A stretch of DNA of 5,365 nt, taken from assembly GCA_003525525.1 (NCBI GenBank), contig DQED01000270.1, positions 18,986 through 24,350 on the forward strand. Reading direction: 5' to 3'. Position numbers and translations under genes: made by a program. The DNA comes from Desulfovibrio sp. GTDB taxonomy: Bacteria > Desulfobacterota > Desulfovibrionia > Desulfovibrionales > Desulfovibrionaceae. This document shows, piece by piece, positions 1-5,365 of the stretch. How positions within the stretch are numbered: the first letter of the stretch is position 1; every line of letters starts with the position of its first letter. The notes under the pieces were generated by a model. That model was not told the DNA's origin and made no database searches. It was given only the letters and a program-made list of their open reading frames with translations.

Positions 1-804
1 TCGGAAACCACGCTTCGGGCCATGGAATACGGGGCCGTGGACATCATCCTCAAGCCCAAGCTCGGCACGCGCCAGTTTCTGGAGGAGTCGCGCATCCGGG
101 TGGTGGATGCGGTCAAGGCCGCGGCCCGGGCCAAGATGAAAAAACTCGCGCCCATCGCGCCCCTCAAGGTCGCGCCCAAGCTCTCGGCCGACGCCGTGCT
201 GCCCGGCCCCACGGGCAAGGCCATGTTTCAGACCACGGAAAAGGTCGTGGCCGTGGGCGCATCCACGGGCGGCACCGAGGCGCTGCGCGAATTCCTCGAA
301 GCCATGCCGCAGAACTGCCCGGGCATCGTCATCGTGCAGCACATGCCCGAACAGTTCACCGCCGCCTTTGCCAAGCGTCTCGACGGCATCTGCCGCATCA
401 CCGTCAAGGAGGCCCAGGACAACGACACGATCCTGCGCGGCCAGGCGCTCATTGCCCCGGGCAACCGCCACATGCTGCTCAAGCGCAGCGGCGCGCGCTA
501 TTTCGTCGAGGTCAAGGACGGTCCGCTGGTGCGCCGCCACCGGCCGAGCGTGGACGTGCTCTTCCGTTCCGCCGCCCGCTACGCCGGCAAAAACGCCGTG
601 GGCGTCATCATGACGGGCATGGGCGACGACGGCGCGGCCGGCATGCAGGAGATGCACGAGACCGGGGCCTACACCATCGCCCAGGACGAGGCTTCCTGCG
701 TGGTTTTCGGCATGCCCCAGGAGGCCATCAAGCTCGGCGGCGTGGACAAGGTCATGTCGCTTGGCCACATCGCCCAGGAAGTGGTGCGGGCCTGTGCGAA
801 CTGA
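1..804 (+). CDS. cheB: Chemotaxis response regulator protein-glutamate methylesterase CheB (3' part, 5' truncated by window)
   Basis: CheB removes methyl groups from glutamates of chemoreceptors (and deamidates glutamines) in the cytoplasm, providing adaptation in chemotaxis. The frame is open from base 1, so the first ATG at 22 is not the start: the residues before it (SETTLRA) continue a receiver domain. The receiver tail includes its conserved Lys-Pro (Lys codon 52-54). An Ala/Lys/Pro-rich linker follows (about window residues 40-75), then a complete CheB_methylest domain. The catalytic triad is visible: Ser in GASTGG (codon 262-264), His in VQHMPEQF (340-342) and Asp in TGMGDDGA (628-630). 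The protein ends [14 protein letters not shown] with TGA at 802-804. 267 residues are present; the family is usually about 350, so roughly 85-90 N-terminal residues, including the phosphoacceptor Asp, lie outside. Phosphorylation by CheA would relieve receiver inhibition (family knowledge). Identification is secure. Confidence 0.96.
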   Translation, partial: SETTLRAMEYGAVDIILKPKLGTRQFLEESRIRVVDAVKAAARAKMKKLAPIAPLKVAPKLSADAVLPGPTGKAMFQTTEKVVAVGASTGGTEALREFLEAMPQNCPGIVIVQHMPEQFTAAFAKRLDGICRITVKEAQDNDTILRGQALIAPGNRHMLLKRSGARYFVEVKDGPLVRRHRPSVDVLFRSAARYAGKNAVGVIMTGMGDDGAAGMQEMHETGAYTIAQDEASCVVFGMPQEAIKLGGVDKVMSLGHIAQEVVRACAN

Positions 805-828
805 GTGCGTTCCCCGGGGCATACCCTC

Positions 829-857
829 TGGAAACAATCCGCGATTGACCCTATAAC
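829..857 (+). promoter_or_regulatory. Candidate sigma70-type promoter upstream of hypE-dapB
   Basis: A TATAAC box at 852-857 (5 of 6 to TATAAT) lies 17 bases after TGGAAA at 829-834 (4 of 6 to TTGACA). It is an AT-rich island in an otherwise very GC-rich 167-base gap between cheB and hypE. Transcription would begin near 864, giving a leader of about 108 bases before hypE. The spacing is ideal, but the -35 match is weak and no start site has been measured, so read-through from cheB remains possible. Confidence 0.42.
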
Positions 858-899
858 GGGACTCCGGCATGGGACGGGCGCACCGACCTGCGGGCGCGC

Positions 900-922
900 C
901 GTCGCTGGAATTCCGGCGGACG
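900..922 (+). other. Small leader hairpin in the cheB-hypE gap
   Basis: The stretch folds as a stem of about nine pairs, CGTCGCTGG against CCGGCGGACG, closed by an AATT tetraloop (909-912), with one bulged G (918) and one T-G wobble (906-915). It sits between the candidate promoter and the hypE ribosome binding site and has no T-run, so it is not an intrinsic terminator. A role in leader structure or mRNA stability is possible but unproven, and hairpins of this size are common by chance in GC-rich DNA. Confidence 0.25.
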
Positions 923-956
923 CCACAGGGCGTGCACCGGCCGCGCCTTTTACCCC

Positions 957-962
957 AAAGGA
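957..962 (+). promoter_or_regulatory. Ribosome binding site of hypE
   Basis: AAAGGA ends nine bases before the ATG at 972. It supports that ATG as the hypE start; no better-placed Shine-Dalgarno precedes another in-frame start, and the encoded N-terminus ([12 protein letters not shown]) matches the usual short lead before the family's GSGGR motif. Confidence 0.6.
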
Positions 963-971
963 TTTCGCAGC

Positions 972-1973
972 ATGGACAAGGTGCTTCTCGACTACGGCAG
1001 CGGCGGCCGGGCTTCCCACCGCTTCGTCAACGACCTCTTCTTCCGCCACCTCGGCAACGAAATCCTGGCGCGCATGGACGACGCCGCCGTGCTTTCGCTT
1101 GGCGGCCAGGTGGCCATGAGCACGGACAGTTTCGTCGTGGACCCCATCTTCTTTCCGGGCGGGGACATCGGTTCCCTGGCCGTGCACGGCACGGTCAACG
1201 ACGTGGCCATGATGGGCGCGCGCCCGCTCTACCTCACCTGCGGCTTCATCCTGGAAGAGGGGCTGCCCATGGCGGACCTCGAGCGCGTGGTCGCCTCCAT
1301 GGGCGAGGCGGCGCGCAAGGCCGGGGTGCGCATCGTCGCCGGCGACACCAAGGTCGTGCCCCGGGGCGCGGCGGACAAGATCTTCATCAACACCACGGGC
1401 CTGGGCGAGATCATGGCCGATCCCGCGCCGGCCGGGCACCGGGCGGCCGTGGGCGACGTGGTGCTCGTCAGCGGCTCCATGGGCGACCATGGCCTGGCCA
1501 TCCTCTCCACGCGCCAGGGGCTTTCCTTCGAGTCCCCGGTCGTCAGCGACAGCGCGGCCCTCGGCGGCCTCGTGGCAAGGCTGCTTGCCGCCGTGCCGGA
1601 CGTGCACGTGCTGCGCGACCCGACCCGGGGCGGGCTCGCCACCACCATCAACGAGATCGCCGGACAGTCCGGGGTGGGTATCGAGCTGATCGAGGAGGCC
1701 ATTCCCGTGGACCCGGCCGTGGCCGGCGGCTGCGCCGTGCTCGGGCTCGATCCGCTGTACCTCGCCAACGAAGGCAAGTGCATCTGCATCGTGCCCGAAG
1801 CCTCGGGGGATGCGGCCCTGGCGGCCTTGCGCGCCGACCCGCTCGGCGCGGGCGCGGCGGTCGTCGGCACGGTGGTCGCGGACCATCCGGGCAAGGTGGC
1901 CCTGGTCACGCCTCTTGGCGGCAAGCGGCTTCTGGGCATGCTCGAGGGCGAGCAGCTGCCCCGCATCTGCTGA
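972..1973 (+). CDS. hypE: Hydrogenase maturation factor HypE (carbamoyl-dehydratase, AIR-synthase-like)
   Basis: HypE accepts a carbamoyl group from HypF on its C-terminal cysteine and dehydrates it with ATP to a thiocyanate, the source of the CN ligands on the iron of [NiFe] hydrogenases; the nitrile is passed to the HypC-HypD complex in the cytoplasm. The 333-residue product has the usual family length and PurM/AIR-synthase-like layout. Visible signatures are the N-terminal GSGGR (residues 9-13), the [17 protein letters not shown] segment (51-67), VNDVAMMGA (75-83), GDTKVV (124-129), [16 protein letters not shown] (215-230) and NEGK (266-269). It ends in PRIC (330-333), with the essential acceptor Cys333 as the last residue, so the gene is intact and apparently functional. 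dapB follows after 44 bases and probably shares its transcript. No other hyp gene is adjacent in the window. Confidence 0.97.
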   Translation: MDKVLLDYGSGGRASHRFVNDLFFRHLGNEILARMDDAAVLSLGGQVAMSTDSFVVDPIFFPGGDIGSLAVHGTVNDVAMMGARPLYLTCGFILEEGLPMADLERVVASMGEAARKAGVRIVAGDTKVVPRGAADKIFINTTGLGEIMADPAPAGHRAAVGDVVLVSGSMGDHGLAILSTRQGLSFESPVVSDSAALGGLVARLLAAVPDVHVLRDPTRGGLATTINEIAGQSGVGIELIEEAIPVDPAVAGGCAVLGLDPLYLANEGKCICIVPEASGDAALAALRADPLGAGAAVVGTVVADHPGKVALVTPLGGKRLLGMLEGEQLPRIC

Positions 1974-2004
1974 CAGGCAGCGGGCGCAAACACTTTTACG
2001 ACAC

Positions 2005-2010
2005 AGGGAG
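2005..2010 (+). promoter_or_regulatory. Ribosome binding site of dapB
   Basis: AGGGAG ends seven bases before the ATG at 2018. This purine-rich site fixes the dapB start, which matters because the same reading frame is open for over a kilobase upstream, across hypE. Confidence 0.7.
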
Positions 2011-2017
2011 CGCGAAC

Positions 2018-2806
2018 ATGAGCGTATGCGATGTGGTCGTCATGGGCGCCTTGGGGCGCATGGGCGCGACCTTGATCCGGCTGGCCAAGGCCGACCCGGA
2101 ACAGTATCGCCTGGCCGGCGCGCTGGAGCGCAGCGGCTGCACGGACGGGCTTGCGGGGCTCGAGTGCGTCGTCGGCGACGACCTGCCCACGGTGCTGGCC
2201 AAATGCCCGGGCGCGGTGGTCATCGACTTCACGGCCCCGGCCAGTTCCGTGGCCTCCGCCGCCGCGGCCGCCGCGGCCGGCAACCCCATTGTCATCGGCA
2301 CCACGGGCCTTTCCCCGGACCAGATCGCCGCCCTGGGCGCGGCCGCGGCCAAGACACCGATCTTCTTCGCGCCCAACATGAGCGTGGGCTTGAACGTGCT
2401 GCTCACGGTCCTGCCGGACCTCGTGCGCAAGCTCGGTCCGGCCTACGACCTCGAGGTCATGGAAATCCACCACAACAAAAAGGCCGATGCGCCGAGCGGC
2501 ACGGCCATCAAGCTCGGCCAGTGCCTGGCCTCGGCCCGGGGTGCGGACTACGACGCGGTCAAGCGCCACGGCCGCGACGGCATCATCGGTCCGCGCACCA
2601 AGGAAGAAATCGGCGTGGCCGCGCTTCGCGGCGGCGACGTGGTGGGCGACCACACGGTCTACTTCTTCGGCCCGGGCGAGCGCATCGAGGTGACCCACCG
2701 CGTGGGCAACCGCGAGACCTTTGCTCAGGGAGCGCTGCGCGCGGCGGCCTGGATCAAAAAACAACCGGCCGGCAGGCTCTACGCCATGGCCGATATGCTT
2801 GCGTAG
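2018..2806 (+). CDS. dapB: 4-hydroxy-tetrahydrodipicolinate reductase DapB
   Basis: DapB reduces 4-hydroxy-tetrahydrodipicolinate with NAD(P)H to tetrahydrodipicolinate in the diaminopimelate/lysine pathway, feeding protein and peptidoglycan synthesis in the cytoplasm. The 262-residue product has the family's normal length. The N-terminal Rossmann fold carries MGALGRMG (residues 9-16), ALERSG (35-40) where the cofactor ribose is contacted, DFTAP (70-74) and GTTG (94-97). The C-terminal substrate domain has the signature [15 protein letters not shown] (149-163), with catalytic His151 and Lys155 (aligned by eye to E. coli His159 and Lys163), followed by [11 protein letters not shown] (204-214). 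The gene is intact. A run of seven alanines (81-87), encoded by a GCC/GCG tandem repeat, lies in the Rossmann domain. It is separated from hypE by 44 bases with its own Shine-Dalgarno, and is followed by a strong terminator, so it is probably the last gene of the transcript. Confidence 0.97.
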   Translation: MSVCDVVVMGALGRMGATLIRLAKADPEQYRLAGALERSGCTDGLAGLECVVGDDLPTVLAKCPGAVVIDFTAPASSVASAAAAAAAGNPIVIGTTGLSPDQIAALGAAAAKTPIFFAPNMSVGLNVLLTVLPDLVRKLGPAYDLEVMEIHHNKKADAPSGTAIKLGQCLASARGADYDAVKRHGRDGIIGPRTKEEIGVAALRGGDVVGDHTVYFFGPGERIEVTHRVGNRETFAQGALRAAAWIKKQPAGRLYAMADMLA

Positions 2807-2828
2807 ATTGGGAGGACGCCTCCGGCGG

Positions 2829-2858
2829 CCAGGAGAGGGCCGGGGGCCCCTCTCCTGG
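2829..2858. repeat. Perfect 11-bp inverted repeat downstream of dapB, possible dispersed intergenic element
   Basis: CCAGGAGAGGG (2829-2839) pairs perfectly with CCCTCTCCTGG (2848-2858) around the 8-base loop CCGGGGGC. It is preceded by a small CGCC-TCC-GGCG hairpin (2817-2827) and followed by CCCC-ATAA-GGGG (2863-2874). No T-run follows directly, so it is not a canonical terminator alone. The 'gcctccggcggcc plus long GC stem' layout resembles intergenic repeats I recall from Desulfovibrio-type genomes; I cannot confirm other copies from this window. Confidence 0.55.
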
Positions 2859-2886
2859 ATCACCCCATAAGGGGGGAGAAAATAGA

Positions 2887-2919
2887 GGCGGCGCTGGAGA
2901 GAAACCAGCGCCGCCTTTT
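2887..2919 (+). terminator. Intrinsic terminator of the hypE-dapB transcript, possibly bidirectional
   Basis: GGCGGCGCTGG (2887-2897) pairs perfectly over 11 bp with CCAGCGCCGCC (2905-2915), with loop AGAGAAA (2898-2904) and TTTT immediately after (2916-2919). It lies 80 bases past the dapB stop. Read on the minus strand the same stem is followed by TCTATTTTC, a weaker T-rich tract, so it could also stop the convergent kinase transcript, whose stop codon is 24 bases away on the other side. Confidence 0.9.
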
Positions 2920-2942
2920 CCGTTGTGATGGAGTGGGGCGCG

Positions 2943-4853
2943 TCAACGCGCGCAGGGCGTTCCGGCGGTCGCGTCGTTCTCCAGGCGTTCCCGCATGGCC
3001 TGCATCACTTCGCGCAAGGCCGTTTCCATGGCCTCGAACGCCGTCCCTTCCAGGGCCGCGTCGTTTTCCTTGGCCGCCCGTTCCAGATCCAGGCAGGCCT
3101 GGCGCAGGAACGGCGCGCACATGGTGGCGGCGGCCCCTTTGAGGGCGTGGGCGAGAAAGGCCAGCTGGCCGTGGTCGCTGCGGGCCAGGGCCTCGCGGAT
3201 GATCTCCAGGTTGCCCGGCTGTTCGGCCACGAACGCGGCAAAAAGTTTCATGAGAAAGCCCGTGTTGCCGCGCGCCTTGGTCAGCAGTTCCGCCCAGACG
3301 AGAACTTCGGGCGTTTCGTCGCAGGGCGCGGGGGCGCTCCCGGACGGCGAAGCGTCCGCTTCCGCCGGCGCCGCTTCGCCCATGGCCCGGGCCAGGGCGG
3401 CGGCGAGCGCTTCGGGGCTGACGGGTTTGCTCAGGTATTCGTTCATGCCGGCGTGCAGGAATGTCTCCCGGTCTCCCTTGAGGGCGTGGGCCGTCAGGGC
3501 CACGATGGGGATGGCCGGGTCGAAATCGCCGCTTTCGTCGGTCCGGATGGCCCGTGTGGCTTCCAGGCCGTCCATCTCCGGCATCTGGATGTCCATGAGG
3601 ATCACGTCGAAATGGCGGCGGCGCAGCATTTCCAGCGCCCTGCGCCCGGTATGGGCGGTGACCACCTCGTGGCCGTCGGTTTCCAGGAGTTCCCGGGCGT
3701 AGATCTGGTTGATGGGATTGTCTTCGGCCAGAAGCACGGTCAGGGGCCGCGTCTTGGCGACTTCCCCGTCCGCGGCCGCAAGCCCTTGCGCCTCGGCGCG
3801 CGCGGAGGGCAGGGCGAAGGCGAGGCTGAAGCTGAACACGCTTCCCTGGCCTTCCTCGCTATCCACGCCGTACGTGCCGCCCTGCATGGCCACGAGATGG
3901 CGCACGATGGCAAGGCCCAGGCCCGCGCCCTGGTAGCGGCGGGCCGGGGAGACGTCGGCCTGGGTGAAGCTGTCGAAAATTGCCCGGATCTTGTCCCGGG
4001 GAATGCCGATGCCCGTGTCGCGCACGGCGAAGCGCAGGCGCACGGCGTCCGGCGGGTGCTGGCCCCCGGCTGCAGAAACGGCCAGGATCACGCTGCCGGA
4101 GTCGGTGAATTTGACCGCGTTGCCGACCAGGTTGATGAGGATCTGGCGCAGCCGGCTGGCGTCGCCGACGAGGGTTTCCGGCACGTCGCCGACGAGGCGG
4201 CATTCCAGGGCCAGGCCCTTTTTGACCGCCAGGGGCCGGAAGACGCTGACCGCCTCTTCCAGGGTCGCGCGCAGGCCGAACGGGGTCTTGGCCAGCTCCA
4301 GCGCCCCGACCTCGATGCGGGCGTAATCCACGATGTCGTTGAGCACGGTCAGGAGCGACGTCGCCGAATGCCGGGCCATCTCCAGGTATTCCCGTTGCTT
4401 GTCCGTCAGTTCCGTGGCGAGCGTCAGCTCGGTCATGCCCAGGATGCCGATCATCGGCGTGCGGATCTCGTGGGTGATGTTGGCCAGGAAGTGGCTTTTG
4501 GCGCGTTCGCCGGCCAGTGCGGATTTCCTGGCCGCGGCCAGTTCTTCCTGGGCGTCGCGCAGGACGGTGACGTCGCGCAGGAGCACGCGGGTGAGCGGCA
4601 GGCCCTGGTCGTTCAAGCGCTCGAAGCGGGGCGCGACCCTGCGCCCGCTTTGCTCCAGGCGCACTTCGGGTTCCCCCGCGCCGGCCAGGGGAATGCCGCA
4701 AACCGTGCCCGTCAACTGGTTGGGGGGCGTGGCGAAGAGGATGCCGGCCTCGCTCGTGGCGTGCACGATGATGCCGTCGTTGTCCACGAGGAGCAGGGCG
4801 TCGCCGGTGAGGGCGGCCAGGGCGTCGGTTTCACGGATCAGGCGCGTGAGCAT
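2943..4853 (-). CDS. Soluble hybrid sensor histidine kinase, PAS-HisKA-HATPase-REC-Hpt
   Basis: This 636-residue protein is a complete intramolecular phosphorelay without an output domain. Residues about 15-97 look like a PAS-type sensor (GDALLLVDNDGIIVHATSEA start), followed by a short helical linker (98-120). HisKA has THEIRTP with phosphoacceptor His128 (codon 4470-4472). The HATPase_c domain shows the N box NLVGNAVKFT (241-250), G1 DTGIGI (279-284), F box FDSFTQAD (293-300) and G2 GAGLGLAI (309-316). The receiver (about 371-490) has the acidic pair Glu377-Asp378, phosphoacceptor Asp421 (codon 3591-3593), Thr454 and Lys476. After an Ala/Pro/Ser linker (491-515) comes an Hpt domain with AHALKG, His569 (codon 3147-3149). 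I see no transmembrane segment or signal peptide, so it is probably cytoplasmic. The layout resembles BarA-type kinases minus the membrane part. All phosphotransfer residues are intact. It starts six bases after rtcB. Signal and target regulator are unknown. Confidence 0.93.
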   Translation of the reverse strand: MLTRLIRETDALAALTGDALLLVDNDGIIVHATSEAGILFATPPNQLTGTVCGIPLAGAGEPEVRLEQSGRRVAPRFERLNDQGLPLTRVLLRDVTVLRDAQEELAAARKSALAGERAKSHFLANITHEIRTPMIGILGMTELTLATELTDKQREYLEMARHSATSLLTVLNDIVDYARIEVGALELAKTPFGLRATLEEAVSVFRPLAVKKGLALECRLVGDVPETLVGDASRLRQILINLVGNAVKFTDSGSVILAVSAAGGQHPPDAVRLRFAVRDTGIGIPRDKIRAIFDSFTQADVSPARRYQGAGLGLAIVRHLVAMQGGTYGVDSEEGQGSVFSFSLAFALPSARAEAQGLAAADGEVAKTRPLTVLLAEDNPINQIYARELLETDGHEVVTAHTGRRALEMLRRRHFDVILMDIQMPEMDGLEATRAIRTDESGDFDPAIPIVALTAHALKGDRETFLHAGMNEYLSKPVSPEALAAALARAMGEAAPAEADASPSGSAPAPCDETPEVLVWAELLTKARGNTGFLMKLFAAFVAEQPGNLEIIREALARSDHGQLAFLAHALKGAAATMCAPFLRQACLDLERAAKENDAALEGTAFEAMETALREVMQAMRERLENDATAGTPCAR

Positions 4854-4859
4854 GTGCGG

Positions 4860-5365
4860 TCATCCCTTGATGCAGGCCAGGGGGCGCAGCCTGGCGGTTG
4901 TCGTGGCCAGTCCCAGGGCGTGGACGGCGGCGACCACGTCCTCGATGTCCTTGTAGGCACCGGGCGCTTCCTCGCCCAGACCGCGCAGGTCGTGGGCCCG
5001 GATGCTGACGCCCCGGGCGGCGAGTTCTTGTAACACCCCGCGGCCGTTGAAACGTTTGAGCGCCTGCTTGCGGCTCATGGCTCGGCCGGCCCCGTGGCAT
5101 GCCGAGGAAAAGGAAAGCGATTCCGCGGCGTCCGTGCCGGTCAGGATCGCCGACGCCGTGCCCATGCTGCCGCCGACGATCACGGGCTGGCCCACGCCGC
5201 GAAAGGCGGCCGGCAGGTCGGGGTGGTGCGGCCCCAGGGCGCGGGTCGCGCCTTTGCGGTGCACGAGCAGGGTCTTGACGCGTCCGTCCACGGCATGGCG
5301 TTCCGACCGGCACAGGTTGTGGGAGACGTCGTAGAGCAGGCGCAGGCGTGTGCCGGGGAAAAAAC
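4860..5365 (-). CDS. rtcB: RNA-splicing ligase RtcB (3' part, 5' end beyond the window)
   Basis: RtcB joins RNA ends carrying 2',3'-cyclic phosphate or 3'-phosphate to 5'-OH ends, using GTP and Mn2+, in RNA repair or tRNA splicing. The frame is open to the right edge, so the GTG at 5291 is not the start: upstream codons give FFPGTRLRLLYDVSHNL, a recognised part of the family. 167 C-terminal residues are present, about a third of the usual bacterial protein. Visible signatures are YDVSHN with a metal-binding His (codon 5319-5321), VHRKGATRA, the VGGSMGTASAIL strand-loop, and SSACHGAGRAMSR with the His that becomes guanylated (codon 5094-5096). The ending YKDIEDVV...RLRPLACIKG is typical. No disruption is seen. 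The stop (TGA, 4862-4860) is six bases from the hybrid kinase start. No archease, rtcA or rtcR is visible here, though the upstream side is not shown. Confidence 0.95.
   Translation of the reverse strand, partial: FFPGTRLRLLYDVSHNLCRSERHAVDGRVKTLLVHRKGATRALGPHHPDLPAAFRGVGQPVIVGGSMGTASAILTGTDAAESLSFSSACHGAGRAMSRKQALKRFNGRGVLQELAARGVSIRAHDLRGLGEEAPGAYKDIEDVVAAVHALGLATTTARLRPLACIKG
4862..4867 (-). promoter_or_regulatory. Ribosome binding site of the hybrid kinase, inside the end of rtcB
   Basis: On the minus strand AAGGGA, formed by the last two sense codons of rtcB (Lys-Gly) and running into its TGA, ends nine bases before the kinase ATG (4853-4851). It supports this start and implies that ribosomes finishing rtcB reach the kinase start, that is, translational coupling. 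Confidence 0.6.

Noticed and set aside
812..819. CCCCGGGG palindrome just after the cheB stop as a terminator
   Set aside because: It has no room for a loop and no following T-run, so it cannot form a normal intrinsic terminator.
845..850. TTGACC as a -35 box upstream of hypE
   Set aside because: No -10-like hexamer lies 16-18 bases downstream (the sequence there is CATGGG), and the good TATAAC is only two bases away. The TGGAAA-TATAAC pair has proper spacing.
805..971. Sigma54 (-24/-12) promoter in the cheB-hypE gap
   Set aside because: I looked for TGGCAC followed by TTGC at the required spacing and found no acceptable match.
869..2806. 645-codon plus-strand open frame ending with dapB, apparently a fusion protein
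   Set aside because: The part before 2018 is an out-of-frame reading of hypE, rich in Arg/Gly/His with no recognisable domain. dapB has its own Shine-Dalgarno and a normal N-terminus at 2018.
1229..2863. 544-codon minus-strand open frame opposite hypE and dapB, and a similar one at 669-1886
   Set aside because: Low-complexity Arg/His/Ala-rich translations with no domain, lying opposite securely identified genes; GC-driven shadow frames.
2925..5033. 702-codon plus-strand open frame opposite the kinase and rtcB
   Set aside because: It is an antisense shadow caused by high GC and few stop codons. The opposite strand encodes intact, motif-rich histidine kinase and RtcB.
4831..5313. 160-codon minus-strand frame overlapping rtcB
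   Set aside because: It is in another frame from the RtcB signatures (YDVSHN, VHRKGATRA, CHGAGR), is Arg/Pro-rich and has no domain.

Overview
The window is very GC-rich bacterial DNA in which every real gene has strong third-position G/C bias. The gene set is a chemotaxis methylesterase, a [NiFe]-hydrogenase maturation factor, lysine-pathway DapB, a multidomain soluble phosphorelay kinase and an RNA ligase. Together with the style of the intergenic hairpins, this suggests a motile, hydrogen-metabolising Desulfovibrionaceae-like bacterium (Desulfovibrio or Solidesulfovibrio type). That placement is an inference from gene content and composition, not a database match.

Layout. From the left edge to 804 (+) lies the 3' part of cheB: the end of its receiver domain, a linker and the complete methylesterase domain. 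A 167-base gap follows, holding a candidate sigma70-type promoter and a small leader hairpin. Next come hypE (972-1973, +) and dapB (2018-2806, +), only 44 bases apart and each with its own Shine-Dalgarno, so probably one transcript. After dapB, 2807-2942 holds a row of hairpins that ends in a textbook intrinsic terminator (11-bp stem plus T-run).

The right half reads on the minus strand and converges on that terminator. The rightmost gene is the 3' part of rtcB (4860-5365, running off the window). Six bases after its stop codon begins a 636-residue soluble PAS-HisKA-HATPase-REC-Hpt hybrid histidine kinase (2943-4853). The kinase's Shine-Dalgarno lies inside the last codons of rtcB, so the two are probably co-transcribed and translationally coupled.

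How the genes relate. cheB belongs to a chemotaxis cluster that continues to the left. HypE makes the cyano ligand of [NiFe] hydrogenase, and DapB makes tetrahydrodipicolinate for lysine and peptidoglycan; the two share a likely transcript but no known pathway. The rtcB-kinase pair is the most unusual arrangement: an RNA-repair ligase tightly linked to a phosphorelay kinase with no output domain of its own. I found no mobile element, tRNA, rRNA or CRISPR array, and I do not see clear evidence for a wholly new system here.
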